Shown piece by piece: positions 34,255 through 42,133 of a DNA stretch of 64,000 bases. Under the pieces are notes generated by a model, which worked only from the letters and a program-made list of their open reading frames with translations, had not been told where the DNA came from and did not search any database. Made by a program: the position numbers and the translations under genes. The DNA lies in the NCBI GenBank assembly GCA_016795285.1, contig JAEUIC010000022.1, forward strand, positions 1 to 64,000. Reading direction: 5' to 3'. Position 1 is the first letter of the stretch; every line of letters begins with the position of its first letter. Origin of the DNA: Planctomycetota bacterium. GTDB taxonomy: Bacteria; Planctomycetota; B15-G4; SIAN01.

Positions 34255-36006
34255 GTGAGGCGCTGCCTCGCGCTGCCGATCGCCGCCTCGCTGCTCTTCG
34301 CTTGCGGGGAAGGAGGCGCTTCGGGCGGCCGGGATCTCGTGGCGAGTGGAAGTGAGCCGGTTGGTGCCCGCGCCTCCGAGAACGGCAAGGCTCACGGCTC
34401 GCTCCCGCCCACCGCGACCCCCGCCTTCACCGACATCACCTTGGCCGCCGGCTTGCCGAGCGACGTCGGCGTGCTGCCCGACGGCACCTTCGCGCTGACC
34501 GAGATCATGGGACCGGGCGTCGCGCTGCTCGACTACGACGGCGATGGCGATCTCGACGTGCTCGAGCGGCGTTGCCCGCTGCCGGGCAAAGCGCGCGAGC
34601 CCGCTCCCGATCGCCTCTGGCAACGGCAACCCGACGGCCGCTACGTCGACGTCTCGGCTGCGGCGAAGCTCGCCGATCCGGGCTACGGCATGGGAGTGGC
34701 GGTCGGCGACGTCGATGACGATGGCGATGTCGACGTCTACTGCGCCAACTACGGCCGCGACGCCTTCTATCGCAACAACGGCGACGGCACCTTCGTCGAC
34801 GACACCGCAGCGGCCGGCTTCGGCGCCGCCGACAGCTGGACCTGCGCGGTCGCCTTCTTCGACGCCGATCGCGACGGCGACCTCGACCTCTTCGCCTCGC
34901 ACTACGTGCAGTTCCAGGAGTCGGTCGTCTGCCGCCGGCAGGACAGCGCGCGCGAGTACTGCGGTCCGCTCTCCTTCACGCCGACCGTCGACACGCTCTG
35001 GCGCAACCAGGGGGGCGGCCGCTTCGTCGACGACTCGGCGCGCTCCGGCATCGACGCGCGCGGCGCGGGCCTCGGCGTCGCGTGCGCCGACTTCACCGGC
35101 GACGGCTGGCCCGACGTCTACGTCGCCAACGACGCCGGCGCCAACCACCTCTGGGTCAACCGCGGCGACGGCACCTTCCTCGAGGACGGCCTCGAGCGCG
35201 GCGCCGCCGTGAACCGCTTCGGCAAGCCCGAAGGGAGCATGGGCGTCGGCGTCGGCGACGTCGACGGCGACTTGCTGCTCGACCTCTTCGTCACCAACAT
35301 CGAGGAGGAGAACAACACGCTCTACGCCGGCGACGCCGCGCACGGCTTCCTCGACGTCACGCCGCGCGCCGGCATGACGCGCCACGACCTCGGCTTCACC
35401 GGCTTCGGCTGCGCCTTCCTCGACGTCGAGCTCGACGGCGACCTCGACCTCGCCGTCGTGAACGGTCGCGTGCGCCGCTCGGCGGTCCATCCGCTGGCGC
35501 GCCTCGCGCCGTTCTGGAACCCGTTCGCCGAGCCGAACTTCCTCTTCTTCAACGACGGCAAGGGCGCCTTCACGCGCGCCGAGGTCGAGCGCGGCGGCGA
35601 CTTCGTGGCGCGCGCCGAGATCACCCGCGGGCTCGCGATCGGCGACCTCGACGGCGACGGCGACTTGGACCTCGCCACCTCGCAGCCGCTCGGGCCGCTG
35701 CGCCTCTATCGCAACGACGCGCCGCGCGCCGGCCACTGGCTGCTGGTGCGCGCGCGCACCGGCAAGCGCGACGCGCTCGGCGCCGACGTGCGCGTCACCG
35801 CCGGCGGCCGGACGCTGCGCCGCCTCTGCCTCGCCGCCTTCAGCTACGTGAGCAGCAGCGACCCGCGCGCCCACTTCGGCCTCGGCGATGCCACGAGCTG
35901 CGACTCGATCGAGGTCCTCTGGCCGAGCGGCCGCCGCGAGCGGTTCGCCGGCGGCGCCGTCGATCGCGCGATCGAGCTGGTCGAGGGCGAAGGAGCGGCG
36001 CAGTGA
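34255..36006 (+). CDS. CRTAC1-type FG-GAP/ASPIC-UnbV lipoprotein
   Basis: A 583-residue lipoprotein. GTG at 34255 with AAGGAG five bases upstream gives a short signal peptide with lipobox LLFAC. The mature part has a run of FG-GAP/VCBS calcium-binding blades (DYDGDGDLDV, DVDDDGDVDV, DADRDGDLDLF and more) forming a beta-propeller, then an ASPIC/UnbV domain near the end (LRRLCLAAFSYVSSSDPRAH). Such proteins are abundant in planctomycetes and Acidobacteria, role unknown. The stop overlaps the TPR gene start (GTGA). Confidence 0.85.
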   Translation: MRRCLALPIAASLLFACGEGGASGGRDLVASGSEPVGARASENGKAHGSLPPTATPAFTDITLAAGLPSDVGVLPDGTFALTEIMGPGVALLDYDGDGDLDVLERRCPLPGKAREPAPDRLWQRQPDGRYVDVSAAAKLADPGYGMGVAVGDVDDDGDVDVYCANYGRDAFYRNNGDGTFVDDTAAAGFGAADSWTCAVAFFDADRDGDLDLFASHYVQFQESVVCRRQDSAREYCGPLSFTPTVDTLWRNQGGGRFVDDSARSGIDARGAGLGVACADFTGDGWPDVYVANDAGANHLWVNRGDGTFLEDGLERGAAVNRFGKPEGSMGVGVGDVDGDLLLDLFVTNIEEENNTLYAGDAAHGFLDVTPRAGMTRHDLGFTGFGCAFLDVELDGDLDLAVVNGRVRRSAVHPLARLAPFWNPFAEPNFLFFNDGKGAFTRAEVERGGDFVARAEITRGLAIGDLDGDGDLDLATSQPLGPLRLYRNDAPRAGHWLLVRARTGKRDALGADVRVTAGGRTLRRLCLAAFSYVSSSDPRAHFGLGDATSCDSIEVLWPSGRRERFAGGAVDRAIELVEGEGAAQ

Positions 36007-37673
36007 CGGCGGGCGGGGTCGTGGGCGCGATCGCGAGGGCGCCGTTGCGCCGCGCGCTTCGCCGGGCCGCGCTGCCGTTGCTCGCCGCGCTCCACGCGTG
36101 CGGGCCGGAGCCGGCGCCCGCGCCGCCGGCCGGTGATGCGTCCTCCGCCGCTCCATCCGCCGCAGCACCCACCGCGCCCGCGTTGGCGAAGCCCGATCTC
36201 ACCCACGTCGCCGAGGAGCCGTTGCGCGTCGCCATCGAGGCGGCATGGCAGCGCGTCGTCCGCGAGCCGCAAGTGCTGGCCGCGTGGGTCGACTACGGGA
36301 CGCTGCTGGCGACGCACGACTGGCGCGTCGATGCGGCGGCCGCGTTCGAGCGCGCCGAGGCGCTCGAGCCGCAGGAGTTCCGCTGGCCCTACCTGCAGGG
36401 CGTGCTGCTCGCGACGCGCGACGTGGAGAAGGCGCTGGCCGCGGTGGAGCGCGCGCTGCGGCTCGACGACGGCTACGCGCCCGCGCATGTCAGTCGCGGC
36501 AAGTTGCTGCGCGACCTGTCGCGCTACGCCGACGCGCGCGCCTGCTTCGAGAAGGCGACGGCGCTCGACGCGCGCAACCTCGACGCGTGGCTCGCGCTGG
36601 GGCAGCTCTCGCTGGAGGAGCGCGCGCCCGAGGCGGCTGAGGCGGCGCTGCGCAAGGCGCTCGCGCTGCAGGCGAAGCACCCCGAGGTGAACTCGGCGCT
36701 GGCGGCCGCCTGCTTCGCGCTGAAGCGCAAGGAGGAGGCGGAGCGCTACGCGAAGGCGGCGCGCGACTACGCCGCGAAGTTGGCGCCCGACGATCCGCGC
36801 GCGGCGCTCTCGGCACCGCCCATCACCGCAGGCGACTACACCGACGCCGCCATCGCGCGCATGCAGCAGGGGCGCAGCGCCGAGGCGGAGGCGCTGCTGT
36901 TGCAGGCGCTCGCGCTCGATCGCAAGTCGGCGGTCGCGTGGGGCAACCTCGCGCGGCTGCAGCTGGCGCGCGGCGACACGCAGTCGGCCGAGCAGTCGCT
37001 GCTGGAGGCGACCGCGTTGGTGCCGACCGCGACGACGCTGCGCTCGCTGGCGCGCCTGCGCCACGGCCGCGGCAAGGCGAGCGAGGCGATCGACCACTTG
37101 CGCGCCGCCGCGGCGCTCGATCGCGACGACATCGAACTCGCGCGCGAGCTCGGCGGCTGGCTCCTCGAGGCGAGCCGCTTCGCCGAGGCGGCCGACGCGT
37201 TCGGCGCGGTGCTGGCGGCGCGGCCGCAGGAACGCGACGCGATGACGCAGCTCGGCAAAGCGTTGCGCGGCCTCGCCGCCGAGCAGGTTCGCGCCGCTCG
37301 ACCGGCGGAAGCAGCGGCGACGTTGCGCCGCGCACTGGCCGCCGCCCCGACGCAGGTCGACCACGAGCGGCAGCTCGCCCTGCTGCTGGCCACCTGCCCC
37401 GACGACGCAGTGCGCAACGGCGCCGAAGCGCTGCGCCTGGCGCAACACGCCAGCGCCGGCCGCACCGACGAGCCGGAGATGCTCGACGCGCTGGCCGCCG
37501 CGCAGGCCGAGACCGGCGACTTCGACGCCGCGGTCGCCACCATCCGCCAGGCGCTCGCCCTGGTGCGCGCCGCCAAGAACCGCGCCGGCATCGACCTCTA
37601 CGAGAGCCGCCTCCAGCGCTACCGCGCCGCGAAGCCGCTGCGCCTCGCCCCGGACGGGACCGCGCTGCCGTAG
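36003..37673 (+). CDS. TPR-repeat lipoprotein
   Basis: A 556-residue protein with a basic signal region and lipobox near LHAC (about residue 33), a Pro/Ala linker, then about ten tetratricopeptide repeats (for example AAAAFERAEALEP, ARACFEKATALDA, EAALRKALALQ). TPRs mediate protein-protein contacts; coupling to a CRTAC1 lipoprotein by a four-base overlap suggests a surface complex. Pairing of ASPIC/UnbV and TPR proteins is common in this kind of genome. Confidence 0.82.
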   Translation: MTAGGVVGAIARAPLRRALRRAALPLLAALHACGPEPAPAPPAGDASSAAPSAAAPTAPALAKPDLTHVAEEPLRVAIEAAWQRVVREPQVLAAWVDYGTLLATHDWRVDAAAAFERAEALEPQEFRWPYLQGVLLATRDVEKALAAVERALRLDDGYAPAHVSRGKLLRDLSRYADARACFEKATALDARNLDAWLALGQLSLEERAPEAAEAALRKALALQAKHPEVNSALAAACFALKRKEEAERYAKAARDYAAKLAPDDPRAALSAPPITAGDYTDAAIARMQQGRSAEAEALLLQALALDRKSAVAWGNLARLQLARGDTQSAEQSLLEATALVPTATTLRSLARLRHGRGKASEAIDHLRAAAALDRDDIELARELGGWLLEASRFAEAADAFGAVLAARPQERDAMTQLGKALRGLAAEQVRAARPAEAAATLRRALAAAPTQVDHERQLALLLATCPDDAVRNGAEALRLAQHASAGRTDEPEMLDALAAAQAETGDFDAAVATIRQALALVRAAKNRAGIDLYESRLQRYRAAKPLRLAPDGTALP

Positions 37674-37715
37674 AGCGAGCCGCTCCTCGAAGCGTGCGGC
37701 ACCGCGCGCCCCAGC

Positions 37716-38333
37716 TCACTCCCCGAACCGCACCACCTGCGCCTTCACCACGCCGAGCAGCTTGGCGCGGCGCGCGGGGACGAGGTTGCTGCGGTCGGGG
37801 GCGGCGCCGGAGAGGGGGACCAGCGCGTCGTCGATGGCGCCTCGCTCGAGGCGGCGGATCACGGTCGTGCCGTCGTTCAGGGTCGCCAGCACGAGCTCGC
37901 CCGGGTGCGGTTTGCTGCGCGGCTCGATGATCAGCAGCGCGCCATCGGGGAAGCCGTCGGCGGCGAGGTGGGAGCCGACCACCTTGATGACGTGGCCGTG
38001 GCGCTCGGTCGGGATCAGCTCCTGCGGGTCGAAGTCGGCCGGGCGCGCCACGTAGTCGAGTCGCCCGCCCGGGCCGAGGCGGCCGGCGATCGGAAGGCGC
38101 CGGTCGCGCTGCCGCTCGGGGCTCGGCTGCCAGTGGAGCTCGATCGAACGGTGCTGATAGCGCGGTCGGGTGAGCGCCCCCTTCTTCTCGAGCGCGCGCA
38201 GGTGCTGCAGCGCCGTCACCTTCGAGAAGCGGAAGTGCGCGGCGATCTCCGCGAGCGTCGGCGCCTTGCCGTGCTCCTGCAGCGCAGCGTGCAGGTGGGC
38301 GAGCATCTCGAGCTGGCGGGCGGTGAAGTACAT
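37716..38333 (-). CDS. LexA-like repressor lacking cleavage residues
   Basis: A 205-residue protein with the LexA layout: N-terminal winged helix (TARQLEMLAHLH, PTLAEIAAHF, LRALEKKGAL) and a C-terminal S24-type domain. Aligned by eye to E. coli LexA, the Ala-Gly cleavage site is Pro88-Gly89, the nucleophile Ser119 is His122 (Ser121 is one residue off), and the general-base Lys156 is Ile159 or Arg160. Self-cleavage should be impossible, so it may be a constitutive or ligand-controlled regulator rather than the SOS switch. It is divergent from purF. Confidence 0.8.
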   Translation of the reverse strand: MYFTARQLEMLAHLHAALQEHGKAPTLAEIAAHFRFSKVTALQHLRALEKKGALTRPRYQHRSIELHWQPSPERQRDRRLPIAGRLGPGGRLDYVARPADFDPQELIPTERHGHVIKVVGSHLAADGFPDGALLIIEPRSKPHPGELVLATLNDGTTVIRRLERGAIDDALVPLSGAAPDRSNLVPARRAKLLGVVKAQVVRFGE

Positions 38334-38478
38334 GGCGTGCGGCGTGCGGCTCCTTCGCAGGCGAGGCTACTCCCTGCCGCCGCTCGGGCGAGCGATCGGC
38401 TGCGCTCGCGCTCGCGCGGTGCGCGCCGTGGACAAGTTCGGGGAACTCGCGCGACGCGGGACGCTGCAGCGCGCGCCG

Positions 38479-38484
38479 TATAGT
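38479..38484 (+). promoter_or_regulatory. Putative -10 element (TATAGT) for purF
   Basis: TATAGT (five of six consensus bases) followed by GCCGGGCC lies 104 bases before the purF ATG. No clear -35. Confidence 0.45.
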
Positions 38485-38588
38485 GCCGGGCCGGCAAGCG
38501 ACCCGGAGACGCGCTGCTTGCGGGACGAGGGATCCTCCCGCAATCGAGCCGGCGGCGCGGCGACGGGTGACGAGCGAGGTGGGTGGGC

Positions 38589-40052
38589 ATGTGCGGATTC
38601 ATCGGCATCTTGGGCCCGCGGCAGCGCGACGTGATCAGCGAGATCCTCGACGGACTCGTCTCGATCCAGCACCGCGGCCAGGATGCGGCGGGCGCCTGCA
38701 CCTACAACGGCCGCTTCCACATGAAGCGCGGCATGGGGCTGGTGCGCGAGGTCTTCCGCGAGGAGAGCCTGCCGCGGCTCGGCGGCCACATCGGCATCGG
38801 CCACGTGCGCTACCCGACGGTCGGCGGCGGCAGCGTCGATGACACCCAGCCGTTCCTGGTGAAGTCGCCGTTCGGCATCGCGATGGCCCACAACGGCAAC
38901 CTGTCGAACTTCTTCGAGCTGAAGAAGGAGCTCTCGGAGCGCGACCACTTCCTGGTCGACAGCAACTGCGACGTCGAGGCGATCCTGCAGGTCTTCGCCC
39001 ACGCGCTGAGCCAGACCGGCGTCGCCAAGCCGAACGAGGACGCCGTCTTCAAGGCGGTGAACGCCGTGTTCGAGCGCTGCCGGGGCGCCTATTCGGTGGT
39101 CGGGATGATCTCCGGCTTCGGCCTCTTCGCCTTCCGCGACCCGAAGGGGATCAAGCCGATCATCGTCGGCGAGCGGGTCGAGGCCGACGGCAAGAAGAGC
39201 TTCTGCGTGGCGTCGGAGTCGGTGCTGCTCGACCTGCTCGACTACCACCACACGACCAGCCTGCAGGCGGGCGAGGCGATCGTCATCCGCAACGACGGCA
39301 CGGTGACGCGCCGCCAGGTGCGCCACGACGCCCATCACCCCTGCCTCTTCGAGTGGGTCTACTTCGCCCGCCCCGACTCGTTCCTCGACAAGGTGAGCGT
39401 CTACAAGTCGCGCCTGCGGATGGGCGAGCACCTGGCCGAGAAGTGGCAGAAGACCGGGATCGCGGTCGACGTCGTGATGCCGGTGCCGGAGTCGGCGCGC
39501 GATGCGGCGCTGGCGATGGCGCAGCGGCTCGGCGTCAAGTACCGCGAGGGGTTCGTCAAGAACCGCTACATCGGCCGCACCTTCATCATGCCGGGCAACA
39601 AGGTGCGTCGTAAGTCGATCCGTCACAAGCTGAACGCCATCCAGCTCGAGTTCAAGGACAAGGACGTCCTGATCGTCGACGACTCGATCGTGCGCGGGAA
39701 CACCAGCAAGGAGATCGTGCAGATGGCCCGCGAGGCGGGCGCTCGCAAGGTCTACTTCGCGAGCTGCAGCCCGCAGCTGCTCCACCCGTGCGTCTACGGC
39801 ATCGACATGTCGACCAAGAACGAGTTCATCGCGCGCGACCGGACCGACGTCGAGATCGCCAAGGAGATCGGCGCCGACGGGGTCGTCTACCAGGACCTCG
39901 CCGACCTCGAGACGTCGGTGCGCGAGGGCAACTCCGAGCTGAAGCAGTTCTGCAACGCCTGCTTCACCGGCAAGTACCCGACCGGCGACGTGACCAGCGA
40001 GGTCCTCGAAGGGATCGAGCGCGAGCGGGCGCTCGTCCACAAGGACGCCTGA
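38589..40052 (+). CDS. purF: Amidophosphoribosyltransferase
   Basis: Transfers glutamine nitrogen to PRPP, the first committed step of purine synthesis. The N-terminal class II glutaminase domain starts MCGFIGILG; the ATG at 38589 is chosen over a GTG at 38583 because Cys2 must become the N-terminal nucleophile. The phosphoribosyltransferase site VLIVDDSIVRGNTSKEIV lies near residue 355, and the late cysteines (CNAC) suit an iron-sulfur or B. subtilis-type form. 487 residues, normal length. No other pur genes adjoin it. Confidence 0.95.
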   Translation: MCGFIGILGPRQRDVISEILDGLVSIQHRGQDAAGACTYNGRFHMKRGMGLVREVFREESLPRLGGHIGIGHVRYPTVGGGSVDDTQPFLVKSPFGIAMAHNGNLSNFFELKKELSERDHFLVDSNCDVEAILQVFAHALSQTGVAKPNEDAVFKAVNAVFERCRGAYSVVGMISGFGLFAFRDPKGIKPIIVGERVEADGKKSFCVASESVLLDLLDYHHTTSLQAGEAIVIRNDGTVTRRQVRHDAHHPCLFEWVYFARPDSFLDKVSVYKSRLRMGEHLAEKWQKTGIAVDVVMPVPESARDAALAMAQRLGVKYREGFVKNRYIGRTFIMPGNKVRRKSIRHKLNAIQLEFKDKDVLIVDDSIVRGNTSKEIVQMAREAGARKVYFASCSPQLLHPCVYGIDMSTKNEFIARDRTDVEIAKEIGADGVVYQDLADLETSVREGNSELKQFCNACFTGKYPTGDVTSEVLEGIERERALVHKDA

Positions 40053-40518
40053 GAAGGACTCGCTGCCGTCGCCCGACGAGCGGCGCGCCTCCGCGCCAAA
40101 GCACCGGCGCACCTCAGCGCCGCTGCGGTCGCGTTGCAGTGGCGGCCGGCGGGGGCGGATCGTGGCTCTGAAAGCGATCCGTCGTTGCGGCTCGTCCGCT
40201 TGGCGCCAACTGGCGACGCCCCCGCGCGTAAGGGCGCGGTCCCGGAGAGCGGCCATCGCTGCTCGTGGTGCGACTTGCGCACCGGAATGGACCGCCTGAT
40301 TGACAGCTTCTCGGGGCGCCCGTACGGTTCCGCCCGACTTTCACCCCTCTGAAGGGTCTAGAGGATCGGTTTCCGCGACATTCATTCGGCCGGCCAACCA
40401 AGTCGTCGTTCTCCATCGAACGCCCCCGCTACCGAAGAGGGGTCGGAGACGACGGACGGTTCCGACGCGCGGCGCAGTCGATTTGCGCCGGCCGTCTCGG
40501 TCCTGGGGAGATGCCCGT
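40053..40518. other. 466-bp intergenic region
   Basis: No gene is supported here. An 8-bp inverted pair (40079-40086 and 40117-40124) with a 30-base loop lies behind purF and may help termination. A consensus-like promoter sits at 40300-40328. The rest shows nothing recognisable. Confidence 0.5.
40300..40328 (+). promoter_or_regulatory. Sigma-70 promoter with consensus -35
   Basis: A perfect TTGACA (40300-40305), 17-base spacer and TACGGT (40323-40328), then TCCGCCC. It is the best housekeeping-type promoter in the window and would give a leader of about 185 bases ahead of the small zinc-ribbon gene. Confidence 0.65.
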
Positions 40519-40758
40519 TTGAAGAACACGAATCTGCCGCTGCTCAAGTTCTCGTGCGACAACCGCGAGTGCTTGTTCGAGTGCTACGTGAACCAGAACA
40601 ACAACCTGCTCACGCACTACAACCCGAACATGTCGGCCCTGCTGGACTGGCCGTGCCCGGAGTGCAAGACCGGCTTCCTCCGCTTCAGCGCCAACAACAC
40701 GCAGTTCGACTTCACGCTCCACAAGGAGACCAAGGCCGAGGAGGCCGAGCGCTCCTGA
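40519..40758 (+). CDS. Small zinc-ribbon-like protein
   Basis: A 79-residue protein with CDNRECLFEC and a CPEC pair spaced as in zinc ribbons, then a polar C terminus. The TTG at 40519 is chosen because GGGGAG (40505-40510) is eight bases upstream and the conserved-looking part begins there; a longer frame from 40300 overlaps the promoter. I do not recognise the family. A strong hairpin follows. Confidence 0.6.
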   Translation: MKNTNLPLLKFSCDNRECLFECYVNQNNNLLTHYNPNMSALLDWPCPECKTGFLRFSANNTQFDFTLHKETKAEEAERS

Positions 40759-40852
40759 GCCGCTGACCGGCGGCGCGCGACCGGCCGCCGATCGGCCGCG
40801 CGGCGCCGGGCCCCGTTCGGCCCCCCCTCCCTGCATCACCGATCGAGCGCAC

Positions 40853-40883
40853 GAGCGCGGCCGCGGGCAACCCGGCCGCGCTC
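40853..40883 (+). terminator. Hairpin terminator
   Basis: Perfect 11-bp arms (40853-40863 and 40873-40883) with a 9-base loop, about 95 bases after the zinc-ribbon stop. Only a short T-containing stretch follows. Confidence 0.5.
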
Positions 40884-41008
40884 GGCGTGTTCCAGGGGAA
40901 GGCGCTCGGTCCAAGCGGCAGCCCCGCTCGCCGCCGAGCCGCGCGATCTTTCATCTGCGGCGCGCCGCCACCGACGCTCGATGTCACGAGGCGGCGGCTC
41001 CCGCTCAC

Positions 41009-41014
41009 TAGAAT
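41009..41014 (+). promoter_or_regulatory. Putative -10 element (TAGAAT) for the FabH-like gene
   Basis: TAGAAT followed by CCCCCGCCC lies 58 bases before the TTG at 41073. No clear -35. Confidence 0.4.
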
Positions 41015-41072
41015 CCCCCGCCCTGCCGCTCCGCTGGACCGACGGCCGCGTTCGCCCCCGACGAGGACCTCC

Positions 41073-42122
41073 TTGCCCTGCATCGTGACCGGTACCGGCA
41101 GCTACCTCCCCGCGCGGGTCGTCCCCAACGCCGAGCTGGCGAAGCTCGTGCGGAACTTCGACGCCCACCGAGCCGGTTGCGATCTCGACACCTGGGTCCG
41201 CCGCCACTACGGCGTCGTCTCGCGCCACTGGGCCGCCGAGGGGGAGAGCACCGGCGACATGGCCACCGTGGCCGCGCGCCGCGCGCTCGAGTCGGCGGGT
41301 ATCGCCGCGCGCGACCTCGACCTGATCGTCATGTCGACCGCGACCAGCGACCACGTCGCTCCGCACTCGGTCAGCAAGGTGCAGGCGGCGCTCGACTGCG
41401 AGGCGGTCTTCCACCAGCTGCAGGATGCCTGCCCGGGATTCGTGAACGCGCTGCTGGTCGCCGACGCCCTGATGGCGCGCTGCCGCTACCGCCGCGCGCT
41501 GGTGATCTCCGCCGAGAAGATGAGCTACCTGATCGACAAGGGCGACTTCCGGATGAGCGGCCTCTTCGCCGACGGGGCGGGCGCCGTGGTCCTCGAGGAG
41601 CTGCCGGTCGACGCGCGCTACGGCTTCCAGTCGTTCTATGCCGGCTCGGACGGCAAGTCGGGCCACGCGCTGCGCGTCCCGGCCGGCGGCTCGGCCCGCC
41701 CGCTGACCCCCGAGCGACTGGCCGCCGGAGAGCACCACCTCGTCAGCGAGTTCCACGCCGTCTACGAGTTCGCCGTCGCGCGTTCGGCCCAGTGCCTGCA
41801 CGAAGCGGTCGGCCGCGCGGGCGTGACGCTCGCCGACGTCCGCTGGGTCGTCCCGCACCACGCCAGCCTCAACATCCTCGAGGACGCCGCCAAGCGCGCC
41901 GATCTCGACCCCGCCAAGTACGTCCTCTCGATCGACCACACCGGCAACACGTCGAGCGCCAGCGTCCCGACCGCGCTCGACGAGGCGCACCGCGCCGGCC
42001 GCTTCGCCGATGGCGATCGCCTCGTCCTCTTCGCGCTCGGCGGCGGCATGGCGTGGGCCAGCACGCTGCTCACGTGGGCTGGCCGCGAGACCGTCGCCGC
42101 CGGCCGCGCGCGGGCGAGCTGA
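41073..42122 (+). CDS. 3-oxoacyl-ACP synthase III-like (FabH family)
   Basis: A 349-residue thiolase-fold condensing enzyme. The catalytic triad is complete: Cys120 in QDACPGFVNAL, His in VVPHHASLNI and Asn in DHTGNTSSASVP. TTG at 41073 with GAGG six bases upstream begins at the conserved PCIVTGTGSYLPAR; upstream residues are low-complexity. It may start fatty-acid synthesis or make a specialised acyl chain. No other fab genes adjoin it; instead a membrane sulfatase-family gene begins 11 bases after the stop. Confidence 0.88.
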   Translation: MPCIVTGTGSYLPARVVPNAELAKLVRNFDAHRAGCDLDTWVRRHYGVVSRHWAAEGESTGDMATVAARRALESAGIAARDLDLIVMSTATSDHVAPHSVSKVQAALDCEAVFHQLQDACPGFVNALLVADALMARCRYRRALVISAEKMSYLIDKGDFRMSGLFADGAGAVVLEELPVDARYGFQSFYAGSDGKSGHALRVPAGGSARPLTPERLAAGEHHLVSEFHAVYEFAVARSAQCLHEAVGRAGVTLADVRWVVPHHASLNILEDAAKRADLDPAKYVLSIDHTGNTSSASVPTALDEAHRAGRFADGDRLVLFALGGGMAWASTLLTWAGRETVAAGRARAS

Positions 42123-42133
42123 GCGCGCCATCG

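Larger units (their letters stand above)
40759..41072. other. 314-bp intergenic region
   Basis: It holds a hairpin terminator (40853-40883) and a -10-like element (41009-41014). No gene is visible. Confidence 0.5.

Noticed and set aside
38583..38588. Upstream GTG start for purF
   Set aside because: It would bury the catalytic cysteine at position 4; PurF needs Cys directly after the initiator Met.
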